Shown here piece after piece: positions 52,341-61,151 of a stretch of DNA of 64,000 nt (positions are counted from its first letter, which is position 1; each line of letters starts with the position of its first letter). The DNA is taken from NCBI RefSeq assembly GCF_900218035.1, contig NZ_OBMR01000002.1:186001-250000 (forward strand), in the 5' to 3' direction. The DNA comes from Pseudobutyrivibrio ruminis DSM 9787 (GTDB lineage Bacteria; Bacillota; Clostridia; Lachnospirales; Lachnospiraceae). The translations under genes were made by a program, and so were the position numbers. Under the pieces are notes generated by a model. The model was not told the origin of the DNA, made no database searches, and saw only the letters and a program-made list of their open reading frames with translations.

Positions 52341-52571
52341 ATGAAAACAGTTCAAATTTCTCTTAACTCAATCGACAAGGTTAAGTCATTCGTTAATACT
52401 ATTTCACAGTTTGACTATGATTTTGATCTTGTTAGCGGACGTTATGTAATCGACGCCAAGTCTATCATGGGTATTTTCTCCCTTGATTTATCTAAGCCAA
52501 TCGACCTTACTGTACACGCTGAGGGTGATGCAGAAGACGTAATGTCTACATTAAAGGATTACATCGTTTAA
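52341..52571 (+). CDS. HPr-fold protein lacking the active-site histidine
   Basis: A 76-residue member of the PTS HPr family. The regulatory-serine region is well conserved: AKSIMGIFSLDLS, with Ser41 matching Ser46 of HPr. The segment that should contain the phosphorylated histidine (HARPA) reads IDKVKSF near residues 11-17, so His15 is absent and phosphotransfer from enzyme I is not expected. It resembles Crh-type proteins, which keep the serine and lose the histidine. Monocistronic between its own promoter and a strong terminator; the ATG is 8 nt after AGGAGG. Confidence 0.85.
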   Translation: MKTVQISLNSIDKVKSFVNTISQFDYDFDLVSGRYVIDAKSIMGIFSLDLSKPIDLTVHAEGDAEDVMSTLKDYIV

Positions 52572-52596
52572 TTCTTTAAATCAATGTGTTAAATAT

Positions 52597-52632
52597 TATG
52601 AGCTTTGCTATATTAGCAAAGCTCATATTTTT
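52597..52632. terminator. Bidirectional terminator between the HPr-like gene and thiI
   Basis: A perfect 12-bp stem (52598-52609 with 52615-52626) with a 5-nt loop and a T run on the plus strand. It ends at the thiI stop codon and serves the convergent pair. Confidence 0.92.
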
Positions 52633-53813
52633 TATCTAACTTTAATAACCTCAACTGTATCTATAGCCTGCTTCATAAGCTCATCTATCTTCTCATCAAG
52701 ATTATGCTCATGCTTTTCAATAGCCTCAAGCTTTGGCTTTGTAACAGGATGCTTTGCAACGAAAATTGTACAGCAATCCTCGTAAGGCAATATTGAAGTC
52801 TCGTATGTATCGATTTTCTCTGAAATATCTACAATATCCTGCTTATCAAATGCAATAAGTGGTCTGTAAACTGGAAGTGTACATACAGCATTTGTGCAGT
52901 TTAATGACTGCATAGTCTGGCTGGCAACCTGTCCAATAGACTCGCCTGTAACAAGACCAAGGCAATCATTTTCCTTAGCAAAGTGCTCCGCTATTCTCAT
53001 CATGTAACGACGCATAATGATTGTAAGCTCTTCGTGAGCACACTGCTGATAAATGTATAGCTGGATATCTGTAAAGTTTACAATATGTAAATCAATTGGG
53101 CCTGAATACTTAGCAACAAGCTTTGCTAAATCTACTACCTTTTGCTTTGCCTGCTCTGAAGTGTATGGTGGCGCATGGAAATATGTGGCTGAAAGTGTAA
53201 CACCACGCTTTGCAATCATATATCCGGCAACTGGTGAATCAATACCGCCTGATAAGAGAAGCATTGCTTTCCCTGCTGTACCAACTGGCATACCGCAAGG
53301 TCCAGGAATCTCTGTAGAATAGATAGCAATATTCTCTCTTACCTCTACGTAAATGATTCTGTCTGGATGATGAACATCAACATGCATCTCAGGGAAAGCA
53401 TCAAGAAGTCTTGCACCAATTTCAGCAGCAACTTCCATAGAAGTCATAGGATACTGCTTGTTTGCTCTTCTACCCATTACCTTGAATGAGAAGTTCTTAT
53501 CTGCAAATTCCTCATCAACATACTTGATAACAGCTTCCGCCATTTTATCGAAGCCTTCATCAGGTACTACAACTGTAGGACAAATAGCGCTGATACCAAA
53601 TACATGCTGTAAAGTTGCGACTGCATCATCATAATCGTATTCACCTTCTACAGAAACTAAAATACGACCGCTCTGCTTCTTAACCACAAAGTGCCCATCA
53701 ACACCATAAAGTGCTCTTTTAATCTGATGAACTAAGGCATCCTCGAATACATAACGATTCTTGCCTTTGACACCAATCTCTGAATATTTAATCAAAAATG
53801 CTTGATATGTCAT
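52632..53813 (-). CDS. thiI: tRNA 4-thiouridine synthase
   Basis: Adenylates U8 of tRNA and replaces its oxygen with sulfur. The 393-residue protein has an N-terminal ferredoxin-like region, a THUMP domain (about 60-165) and a PP-loop ATPase domain with LLLSGGIDSPVAGYMIAKRG. It ends near residue 390 with no rhodanese domain, as in most Firmicutes, so sulfur must come directly from a desulfurase. The cysteine desulfurase gene 23 nt upstream is the probable donor. The ATG follows AGGAGA. Confidence 0.96.
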   Translation of the reverse strand: MTYQAFLIKYSEIGVKGKNRYVFEDALVHQIKRALYGVDGHFVVKKQSGRILVSVEGEYDYDDAVATLQHVFGISAICPTVVVPDEGFDKMAEAVIKYVDEEFADKNFSFKVMGRRANKQYPMTSMEVAAEIGARLLDAFPEMHVDVHHPDRIIYVEVRENIAIYSTEIPGPCGMPVGTAGKAMLLLSGGIDSPVAGYMIAKRGVTLSATYFHAPPYTSEQAKQKVVDLAKLVAKYSGPIDLHIVNFTDIQLYIYQQCAHEELTIIMRRYMMRIAEHFAKENDCLGLVTGESIGQVASQTMQSLNCTNAVCTLPVYRPLIAFDKQDIVDISEKIDTYETSILPYEDCCTIFVAKHPVTKPKLEAIEKHEHNLDEKIDELMKQAIDTVEVIKVR

Positions 53814-53836
53814 TAATAATCTCCTTTAGATTATAT

Positions 53837-54985
53837 TTATAAAACCATCATAGGAACCAATTCAGTCATAGCCTTAATTGCTTCCTCAATTTCTTCCATT
53901 GTATTTTCAGGGCAGAAACTAAAACGAATAGTACGCTCCAGTAAATCCTTTTCCAAGCCAATAGATTTTAATGTCTCACTGATTGCAGGCTTATTAGATG
54001 AACATGCCGAACCAGCAGAAACATAAATGCCATAAGTATCCTGAAGAGCATTAAGCATAACCTGCGCTCTTGTACGATTTCCCTTTATAGAAACGCTAAC
54101 AATCTGAGGCGCACTGTTTTCATCGTGATGTCCATTAACTGTAACACCGTCTATTGCAGTAAGGCCTTCTATCAGTCTGAACTTCATTTCATACATGTGC
54201 TTTCTAGAAGCTTCGAGATTGTCATATGCTTCCTTCGCAGCAACACCAAGTGCAGCAATAGCTGGAACATTTTCTGTACCAGATCGCATGCCGTTTTCGT
54301 GTCCTCCACCAAGAATCTGAGGAACAACTCGTACTTTATCTTTGATATATATAAATCCAGAACCCTTTGGTCCATGAATCTTATGACCGCTAACTGTAAG
54401 AATATCCATTCCCATCTTCTTTGGAATAATATTCATTTTGCCGAATGCCTGAATAGCATCCACATGGAAAATAATTTCTGGATTGGCAGCCTTGATAATT
54501 TTAGCAGCTTCTTCTATTGGCTGAAGACTACCAATTTCATTATTAACCATCATGATAGATACAAAAATTGTATCTGGTCTGATTGCAGCCTTAAGCTCCT
54601 CTAAATCGATAACGCCATATTCGTCAGTACCAAGATAAGTAACATCAAAGCCTTGCTTTTCAAGGGCTTTAACAGGATTCAAAACACTTGCGTGCTCAAT
54701 CTTGGTAGTAATGATGTGATTACCAAGACGCTTTCTTGCCTCTACGCCACCTTTAATAGCAAGATTGTTTCCTTCTGTACCGCCTGAGGTAAAATAGATT
54801 TCCTTAGGCTGGCACTTTAAAATGCCGGCAATAATCTCTCTGGATGTTTTGAGGTAATCCTTTCCTTTGTAACCCATGTTGTGCAAAGATGAAGGATTTC
54901 CAAAGTTTACCTGTAAGGCTTCCTGCATTATTTTAAGCGCACCATCAGAACATCTTGTGGTGGCTGAATTATCAAAGTATATCAT
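53837..54985 (-). CDS. Cysteine desulfurase (NifS/NifZ-like, ThiI partner)
   Basis: PLP enzyme that takes sulfur from cysteine and passes it on as persulfide. The 382-residue protein starts MIYFDNSATTRCSDG and has the PLP-lysine segment LTVSGHKIHGPKGSG and the catalytic Cys in YVSAGSACSSNKPA. I chose the ATG at 54985, overlapping the rsmE stop as ATGA. The pairing with thiI recalls nifZ-thiI of B. subtilis, which makes 4-thiouridine, so a dedicated tRNA role is likelier than general Fe-S assembly. Confidence 0.94.
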   Translation of the reverse strand: MIYFDNSATTRCSDGALKIMQEALQVNFGNPSSLHNMGYKGKDYLKTSREIIAGILKCQPKEIYFTSGGTEGNNLAIKGGVEARKRLGNHIITTKIEHASVLNPVKALEKQGFDVTYLGTDEYGVIDLEELKAAIRPDTIFVSIMMVNNEIGSLQPIEEAAKIIKAANPEIIFHVDAIQAFGKMNIIPKKMGMDILTVSGHKIHGPKGSGFIYIKDKVRVVPQILGGGHENGMRSGTENVPAIAALGVAAKEAYDNLEASRKHMYEMKFRLIEGLTAIDGVTVNGHHDENSAPQIVSVSIKGNRTRAQVMLNALQDTYGIYVSAGSACSSNKPAISETLKSIGLEKDLLERTIRFSFCPENTMEEIEEAIKAMTELVPMMVL

Positions 54986-55722
54986 TGTAGTTCTAATTCC
55001 TCGCTTTTTAGCATAAACATACTGAGTGAACAAATCGCTGCAGTTTCAGTTCTAAGTATTCTTCTACCTAAAGATATAAGCTTGCATTTGTCTTTTACAA
55101 GCTCAATTTCGGATTCATCAAATCCACCTTCAGGCCCAATAAATATACCAACACTCTGTCCCTTTTGCAAACCATTTATAACATCATAAGTATCTTTCAT
55201 GCCATTTTTGCTTTCATAAGGAAGCAAAAGCAAATCAAGATTTGCTGCGTATTCCATAGCTTCCTTGAAAGAAAGGACATCATGAATAGCAGGCACAATT
55301 GAACGTTTTGATTGTTTAGCCGCTGTAAGGGCAACAGTCTGATATCGTGAAAGCTTATTCTTTTTCTTTTTATCATCAAGCTTTACTATACAGTTTTTCA
55401 TCTGAACAGGAATGATTTCGAATACTCCAAGCTCTACGGTCTTTTCAATGATGGTTTCCATTTTATCCCCTTTAGGAATGGCCTGGAAAAGATAAATCTT
55501 GTTTGAAAGCTCAGTAGAGTTGACCTGCTCAGTGACATCAACTAAAAGCTCTTTATCCAAAATGTCGCTAACTGCACAAAGGTAATTATTGCCAGCTGCA
55601 GTAGAAACTCGGATGATTTCGCCCTTTTTAATGCGCACAACACGCACCAGGTGATGCATATCATCACCTGTGACAGTAAATCTTCCTTCTATTGGCTCTT
55701 CATTAACAAATATTTGCTGCAT
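54982..55722 (-). CDS. rsmE: 16S rRNA (uracil(1498)-N(3))-methyltransferase
   Basis: Methylates U1498 of 16S rRNA with SAM. The 246-residue SPOUT-type protein has the N-terminal PUA-like region with HLVRVVRIKKGE, then IEKTVELGVFEIIPVQ, RYQTVALTAAKQSKR, the knot motif GIFIGPEGGFDESEIE and SLGRRILRTETAA. Its start is 4 nt after the prmA stop with no clear ribosome site of its own. The 3' end overlaps the desulfurase gene by 4 nt. Confidence 0.96.
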   Translation of the reverse strand: MQQIFVNEEPIEGRFTVTGDDMHHLVRVVRIKKGEIIRVSTAAGNNYLCAVSDILDKELLVDVTEQVNSTELSNKIYLFQAIPKGDKMETIIEKTVELGVFEIIPVQMKNCIVKLDDKKKKNKLSRYQTVALTAAKQSKRSIVPAIHDVLSFKEAMEYAANLDLLLLPYESKNGMKDTYDVINGLQKGQSVGIFIGPEGGFDESEIELVKDKCKLISLGRRILRTETAAICSLSMFMLKSEELELQ

Positions 55723-55726
55723 ATTA

Positions 55727-56683
55727 TTATTTACGAGCGGTAATATTTACCCACTCACCCTGATAATTAATCTCTACTATAGTAAGTCCAACTGCCTCAA
55801 GAGCCTCTTTTACTTCATTTTCCTTGAAATTGATAATTCCAGAAGAAATAAAGTAAGCTCCCTTCTTTAATGTTGGATAAATGGCTGGAGCCATACCAAT
55901 AATGATGTCTGCCAAAATATTAGCAACAACTACATCATATTTTTCATAGCCCACTTTATCCTGTAAATCCTTGTCCTCAGTAAGATTTCCAACAAAGAAA
56001 TCGCCTGCGTCCTTGGAAATATGATTTACTTCGAAATTCTCATAGGTAGACTCGATACAATCCTCATCGATATCTGTACCAACGATATGACACTTACCAT
56101 CTAAAAGCTTATTAGCAATGATAGAAAGAATACCGCTACCACATCCTATATCAAGAATCTCGTCGCCTTCCTTAAGGTATTTCTTAAGCTGTCTAATGCA
56201 AAGCTGAGTAGTCTCGTGCTTTCCTGTTCCAAAAGAAACGCCAGGATCAATTTCAACAACCAGATTGTCCTTTGCATCTGCTGGGATTTCCTCCCATGTA
56301 GGCTTAATAAGAATATCTTCGATATAGAAGGCCTTGAAGAATTCCTTCCAATTGTTAACCCAATCTTCCTGCTTTGTAATAGATGTATCGATTGTTCCTT
56401 CACCGATATCCATCATATCCTTAAGCTCTGCTAAGCCAGCCTTTACCTCGGAAAGCTTTGACTCATGATCCTCGTCCTCTCCTAAATAAAAGCATACTCG
56501 AGATGTACCATCATCATCAGGTAAATCAGGCTGAAGCTCTTTGAATTCTCCGCCCTGCTTTTCTCCAGAAACTGGTACATTATTTTCAATTTCAATAGAG
56601 ACAATATCTAGTTCCATCAGCATTGCGCTAACAAAATCCTCTGCCTCTGTTGTTGTATTTATAGAATATTTAATCCAATTCAT
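55727..56683 (-). CDS. prmA: Ribosomal protein L11 methyltransferase
   Basis: Trimethylates ribosomal protein L11. The 318-residue protein has an N-terminal substrate-recognition domain (about 1-80), LVVEIDPGVSFGTGKHETTQ and the SAM motif ILDIGCGSGILSII, then VVANILADIIIGMAP. I chose the ATG at 56683, 5 nt after GAGG. This ribosome site lies immediately after the terminator of the DUF2225 gene, and I saw no separate promoter. First gene of prmA-rsmE-desulfurase-thiI. Confidence 0.95.
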   Translation of the reverse strand: MNWIKYSINTTTEAEDFVSAMLMELDIVSIEIENNVPVSGEKQGGEFKELQPDLPDDDGTSRVCFYLGEDEDHESKLSEVKAGLAELKDMMDIGEGTIDTSITKQEDWVNNWKEFFKAFYIEDILIKPTWEEIPADAKDNLVVEIDPGVSFGTGKHETTQLCIRQLKKYLKEGDEILDIGCGSGILSIIANKLLDGKCHIVGTDIDEDCIESTYENFEVNHISKDAGDFFVGNLTEDKDLQDKVGYEKYDVVVANILADIIIGMAPAIYPTLKKGAYFISSGIINFKENEVKEALEAVGLTIVEINYQGEWVNITARK

Positions 56684-56692
56684 AATTACCTC

Positions 56693-56726
56693 AAAAAAAC
56701 ACATATCAGAATAATCTGATATGTGT
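56693..56726 (-). terminator. Terminator after the DUF2225 gene
   Basis: A perfect 12-bp stem (56699-56710 with 56715-56726), a 4-nt loop and seven T residues on the minus strand, 6 nt after the stop codon. Confidence 0.93.
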
Positions 56727-56731
56727 CAATT

Positions 56732-57586
56732 CTACTTTGCTCCTTGTTTTGCAACAATATCTTCCTTAAGCTCTAAGCACTTATCCTTAAGCTTTCTGGA
56801 AGTACTAGGTGACTGAATAAGTCTTGCGATAAGCTTCATAGCTGCATCGTATTTTTTATAGTGAACTGACATATTAGCAAGCATATATTCAACTGCCTCT
56901 GATGCCATTCCGCAATATGGAGGAGTTTCTGATGAAACAGCCTTCATAAAGCCTTCATATGCCTGTGAGTAGAAACCTTCGTATTCTTTTTGAATCATAT
57001 CTACAATCTTTGAATCAGCATCCTTGTTTCCCTCAAGCTCTTTAAGCTGTGCTCTACGAAGCCAAGCTATCTTAAGGCAAACGTAAGCTTTCTCAGACAT
57101 CTTTGCACGCTTTTTCATTGTACAAATCAATGCAAGCTTAAACTTTTCGATTGAATATTCATATGAATATGTCTCAGGAAGTGCTGTCTCCTTCTGTGGC
57201 TTAAAGCTTGGGCAGAACTCAGCTCTGATAAGCTTAACACGGGCTGTGTCAATCTTAGCAAATGTAGTATCAAGAGCAGAATAACCACAGTTTGGACATG
57301 ACATAAAGTCGTATTTGCACTTGTCAACGTGCTCGTAATTAGGTCTTAAATCGAAATCAGGCTCTAATCTCTTAAGCTTTGTAGCAAGTACAGCCTTGAT
57401 AGGAAAATCCTTATCGCAAACTGGACATCTAACCTTTTTATCAATGATAAAATCCTTCTCAGTTTTAACGACAGGTGCTGCTGCTGTCTTTTGCGCAGCA
57501 TCCTTCTTTGGCTTGTCATCCGCCAAAATATCAAGCTCTCCGTCCATAGAGAAGCCAAATTTTTCCATTCCAGATAATAAATTCAT
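56732..57586 (-). CDS. DUF2225 zinc-ribbon protein
   Basis: A 284-residue protein of the DUF2225 family, function unknown. Two CxxC pairs are visible, VRCPVCDKDF (about residues 53-62) and FMSCPNCGYSALD (about 94-106), presumably binding zinc. The C-terminal 170 residues are helical and TPR-like (MKKRAKMSEKAYVCLKIAWL, then residues ending MKLIARLIQSP). The ATG follows AAAGGA. Located between glnS and prmA and ended by a strong terminator. Confidence 0.88.
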   Translation of the reverse strand: MNLLSGMEKFGFSMDGELDILADDKPKKDAAQKTAAAPVVKTEKDFIIDKKVRCPVCDKDFPIKAVLATKLKRLEPDFDLRPNYEHVDKCKYDFMSCPNCGYSALDTTFAKIDTARVKLIRAEFCPSFKPQKETALPETYSYEYSIEKFKLALICTMKKRAKMSEKAYVCLKIAWLRRAQLKELEGNKDADSKIVDMIQKEYEGFYSQAYEGFMKAVSSETPPYCGMASEAVEYMLANMSVHYKKYDAAMKLIARLIQSPSTSRKLKDKCLELKEDIVAKQGAK

Positions 57587-57625
57587 TTTGCAATCCTTTT
57601 CTAAATAGATTACTAAATCTATAAC

Positions 57626-59296
57626 TTAGTTATTTGTAGGCAATTTAAATGAGCTCTTTAAAGAAACAATTCTATTAAACACTAATGCATCTGGCTTTGA
57701 GTCCTTAGAATCAACGCAGAAGAAGCCTTGTCTAACAAATTGGAAACTATCATAAGCCTTGGCATCCTTAAGGGATGGCTCAACAAGACAATCTTTAAGA
57801 ACTGTAAGTGAGTTTGGATTAAGATTTAAACTACCATCCTCATTATACACTCCTTTTTCTTCATCTACAATGTTTTCATAGAGACGAACCTCTGCCTTAA
57901 GAGCTGTCTTAGCAGCTACCCAGTGAATTGTTCCCTTAACCTTACGTCCATCAGGTGCATCTCCACCCTTTGTAGCTGGGTCGTATGTACAGTGAATGCA
58001 AGTAACCTTGCCGTTTTCATCTGTTTCATAGCTTGTGCATGTAACAAAGTATGCATTCATTAAACGTACTTCGTTGCCTGGGTAAAGTCTGAAATACTTC
58101 TTAGGAGGCTCAATCATGAAATCCTCTCTATCGATGTATAATTCCTTGCCAAAAGGAACCTGTCTGCTTCCAAGCTCAGGATTCTCTAAGTTGTTTGGAG
58201 CATCAAGCCATTCAACATCATCACTCTCGTAATTATCAATAACAAGCTTAACTGGGTCAAGAACAGCCATAACACGGCCACGGCTAGTCTTTAAGTCCTC
58301 TCTGATACAGTACTCAAGCATTGCATAATCAGATGAAGAATTAGCCTTTGAAACACCAGAAAGCTCAACAAATTTTCTGATTGATGAAGGTGTAAAACCA
58401 CGACGTCTAAGAGCTGCAATTGATACAAGACGTGGGTCATCCCAACCGTCTACAATTCCATCCTCAACGAGCTTCTTGATATATCTCTTTCCTGTAACAA
58501 CATTTGTAAGATACATCTTTGCAAACTCAATCTGACGTGGTGGATTTGGGAAGCCTGCTGACTTAACAACCCAATCATAAAGAGGTCTGTGGTCCTCAAA
58601 CTCTAATGTACAGATTGAATGTGTGATACCTTCAAATGCATCCTCAAGTGGATGTGCAAAATCGTACATTGGGTAGATGCACCATTTATCACCTGTGTTG
58701 TGATGTGTCATGTGAGCAACTCTGTAAAGAATTGGATCTCTCATATTGATGTTAGGTGAAGCCATATCGATTTTAGCTCTAAGTGTATGGCTACCATCCT
58801 CATACTTGCCAGCCTTCATGTCTTCAAACATAGCAAGGTTTTCCTCGATAGAACGGTTTCTATTTGGATCTTCCTTACCTGGATGCTCGAAGTCACCACG
58901 GTACTCTCTCATCTCATCAGCTGTAAGATCAGAAACATAAGCAAGACCCTTTTTGATAAGGTCAACTGCTACTTCGTACATTCTATCAAAGTAGTTTGAA
59001 GCGAAATAGAGATGCTCTCCCCAATCAGCTCCTAACCACTGAATATCTGCCTTAATTGAATCAACGAACTCTACCTTTTCCTTTGTAGGGTTTGTGTCGT
59101 CGAATCTCATATGGAACTCACCGTTGTACTTCTCAGCGAGACCATAGTTTAAAATGATTGACTTTGCATGGCCAATGTGTAAGTAACCATTTGGCTCAGG
59201 TGGGAAACGTGTACAAACATGGTCGTAAACGCCCTCCTTTAAATCCTTGTCAATTTCAAGCTCGATAAAATTTTTGCTAACTACTTCTTCACTCAT
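57626..59296 (-). CDS. glnS: Glutaminyl-tRNA synthetase
   Basis: Charges tRNAGln with glutamine. The 556-residue class I enzyme has the HIGH motif in [40 protein letters not shown] and [16 protein letters not shown]. The C-terminal half forms the anticodon-binding beta barrels with LYIDREDFM and [17 protein letters not shown]. Where E. coli has MSKRKL the sequence reads [10 protein letters not shown], so the KMSKS loop is altered though a lysine remains. Many Firmicutes lack GlnRS and use GatCAB instead, so its presence is informative. Confidence 0.95.
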   Translation of the reverse strand: MSEEVVSKNFIELEIDKDLKEGVYDHVCTRFPPEPNGYLHIGHAKSIILNYGLAEKYNGEFHMRFDDTNPTKEKVEFVDSIKADIQWLGADWGEHLYFASNYFDRMYEVAVDLIKKGLAYVSDLTADEMREYRGDFEHPGKEDPNRNRSIEENLAMFEDMKAGKYEDGSHTLRAKIDMASPNINMRDPILYRVAHMTHHNTGDKWCIYPMYDFAHPLEDAFEGITHSICTLEFEDHRPLYDWVVKSAGFPNPPRQIEFAKMYLTNVVTGKRYIKKLVEDGIVDGWDDPRLVSIAALRRRGFTPSSIRKFVELSGVSKANSSSDYAMLEYCIREDLKTSRGRVMAVLDPVKLVIDNYESDDVEWLDAPNNLENPELGSRQVPFGKELYIDREDFMIEPPKKYFRLYPGNEVRLMNAYFVTCTSYETDENGKVTCIHCTYDPATKGGDAPDGRKVKGTIHWVAAKTALKAEVRLYENIVDEEKGVYNEDGSLNLNPNSLTVLKDCLVEPSLKDAKAYDSFQFVRQGFFCVDSKDSKPDALVFNRIVSLKSSFKLPTNN

Positions 59297-59334
59297 TATC
59301 TATTTATTGTCCCTTCAATAATTATATTTTAGAT

Positions 59335-60198
59335 TTATCTAATGTGATTGTGTGTAAACAAATGATCACTGCAATATTCATAATTACCATTACATTTACT
59401 ACAGAATCTGAACTCCAAACCTGGGTTTGTAAGCTCTGTGCGCCCACACACAGCACATTTATGTCTTGCAATAGGTGTGCCATCACGGTACTGAGTACGT
59501 GGTGGTGTTGCCTGTCGTTTAAACTCGTTTCGTCTATGGATATCCTTTGGATTGAATCGTGTCATATTTTTAGTAGAAAAATAGAATATGACGAAGTTCA
59601 AAAGGGATGCAATAATTGGAACAGCTGCAGCCCAATTACCTGTAAGCAGATTTGCTAACACTTCATAACCGATAATTACTACATAAAAGATTGAAAGCCA
59701 TTTCATCTTTACAGGAATAACAAAGTAAAGCAACAACTGCATATCTGGAAAATACATTGAAAACGCCAAAAATATGGACAGATTAATGTAATATGTGCTT
59801 ACAACACCGCCAATACTAGCATATGGATCGCCGTTGATAAAATAGGTAAGGAATGCACCAATAATAGTAAAGAGAATTCCTCCGAAAATATATACATTAA
59901 AACGAAATGTACCCCATGTGTTTTCTAACACCCCACCTAATTGATAATAAAGAATGAACATAAAAACTGCCCATATAATGCTAATTCTAGGTGGAATAAG
60001 AACCCATGTAAATAATCTCCATATCTGCAAGTCATGGATAATATAATAAGGTTCTAATGTAAGATAAGAAATATAAGGAACCCCTGTATATTTTTCACCA
60101 AACAAAAGACAATATCCAACAGCGTAACCTAACAGTAAATAAAGTGTCAGGTTTCTAATTGCATATTTACCGAATTTTTTCTCTAATTTATTTAGCAA
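59335..60198 (-). CDS. Rhomboid-fold membrane protein with C-terminal zinc ribbon, likely non-catalytic (TTG start)
   Basis: A 287-residue protein with six or so transmembrane helices (about 12-210), then a basic linker and a zinc-ribbon-like tail with CAVCGR, FCSKCNGNYEYCSDH and HNHIR. The membrane part has the rhomboid loop WRLFTWVLIPP and the LGGVLENTWG segment. The catalytic GxSG is replaced by SIGGVVSTYY and no helix-6 histidine is visible, so it is probably a pseudoprotease. The start is TTG at 60198, 6 nt after GGAGG. Its promoter region contains a large inverted repeat. Confidence 0.78.
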   Translation of the reverse strand: MLNKLEKKFGKYAIRNLTLYLLLGYAVGYCLLFGEKYTGVPYISYLTLEPYYIIHDLQIWRLFTWVLIPPRISIIWAVFMFILYYQLGGVLENTWGTFRFNVYIFGGILFTIIGAFLTYFINGDPYASIGGVVSTYYINLSIFLAFSMYFPDMQLLLYFVIPVKMKWLSIFYVVIIGYEVLANLLTGNWAAAVPIIASLLNFVIFYFSTKNMTRFNPKDIHRRNEFKRQATPPRTQYRDGTPIARHKCAVCGRTELTNPGLEFRFCSKCNGNYEYCSDHLFTHNHIR

Positions 60199-60229
60199 AA
60201 TAAACCTCCATTTAGTCTTTTAGACATAA

Positions 60230-60274
60230 ATATAGACTTTAAAGATTATACCCCTTTAAAGCCTATATTAGCAA
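60230..60274 (-). promoter_or_regulatory. Promoter with -10 box inside a 15-bp inverted repeat
   Basis: Arms 60230-60244 and 60254-60268 are complementary over 15 bp with one G-T pair; the 9-nt loop contains TATAAT (60245-60250). A -35 TTGCTA lies 18 nt upstream (60269-60274). The repeat could terminate transcription from the upstream gene, bind a regulator of the rhomboid-like gene, or both. Confidence 0.6.
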
Positions 60275-60281
60275 CTGTTAT

Positions 60282-61151
60282 TTAAAATATAACCACAATA
60301 AGTCCTATCAAAGCAACAAATAAAATAGACACAATAACAATAGTGATTTTTGCTGCCACATCGATAATTTTAGGAAGCATATAGCTTTCATCTCCTAATA
60401 TCAATAAATGAATAATATAAGGAATGGCTCCTAGCACACCAATTATTGCAAATGCAGTGATTGTCACTGGAAAACAAACAATAGCCCAGATTTTCTTGTT
60501 TTCATCTAAATTTCTAAACCATATACTAAAAAAAATAAAGAAAAAGCCAAAAACAAAAAACTCTAAGCCAGAAATTAAGCAGGAAACAAAACTTCCAATA
60601 CCAAAATTAGGAGAAAAGGCTGCACCATACAAAGGATCTAGCATATCGATTAAACTAAAAACAATTCCTGCCACGCCAAAAGCCAAAGGAATTTTGAATC
60701 TTTGCTTAAGCGGTATTCTCCCATGACGATTAGTTTTCTTCCTAGCTTCCTTGAAATATGACTTCGCAGCTTCATTATTTACATCGGAAGCATTCTTTAC
60801 TTGAAATCTGTTACTATTCTTTTTGCTATCTTTAATATCCTTTTTTAACGAATCAATAACTATCGGATTTGCCTTTCTTAAATCCACAGCAAATGTGTAA
60901 TCCTTTGATTCCAAATACATAAAATCGCCTTTACAAATAACCTTAGAGATTTCATCTAAAGAAACTGTAATATCTTTAAAAAGTCCCGATTCATTTTTTA
61001 TAACCTCTCGAATACTTTCATTGTCAAAGTACAAATAACTTTCAGCATTATTTCTACCAAACATCTCAATATCAGGAAGATTATTTCCTCTATAGTCGGC
61101 CTTAATTTTTGCAATTATTTCTTCGCTATAGTCATGTTCAATCTGTGTCAT
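60282..61151 (-). CDS. Multi-pass membrane protein of unknown function
   Basis: I do not recognise this protein of about 289 residues. The N-terminal 150 residues are cytoplasmic-type; a PH-like or YcxB-like beta pattern (YTFAVDLRKANPIVIDSL) is possible. The C-terminal half has four hydrophobic helices (about 155-175, 185-210, 220-245, 265-289). The start is unsure: ATG at 61151 or 61163, both overlapping the end of the sugar-binding gene upstream, neither with an ideally spaced ribosome site. The overlap suggests it belongs to the sensing operon. Confidence 0.7.
   Translation of the reverse strand: MTQIEHDYSEEIIAKIKADYRGNNLPDIEMFGRNNAESYLYFDNESIREVIKNESGLFKDITVSLDEISKVICKGDFMYLESKDYTFAVDLRKANPIVIDSLKKDIKDSKKNSNRFQVKNASDVNNEAAKSYFKEARKKTNRHGRIPLKQRFKIPLAFGVAGIVFSLIDMLDPLYGAAFSPNFGIGSFVSCLISGLEFFVFGFFFIFFSIWFRNLDENKKIWAIVCFPVTITAFAIIGVLGAIPYIIHLLILGDESYMLPKIIDVAAKITIVIVSILFVALIGLIVVIF

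Noticed and set aside
54125-54604. 159-codon plus-strand frame inside the cysteine desulfurase gene
   Set aside because: Composition is unlike a real protein (many Cys, His, Asn and Trp), there is no ribosome site, and it is fully inside a strongly conserved gene.
57587-57625. T-box leader for glnS
   Set aside because: The glnS ATG is at 59296 and only 38 bp separate it from the upstream gene; no T-box or specifier loop fits.
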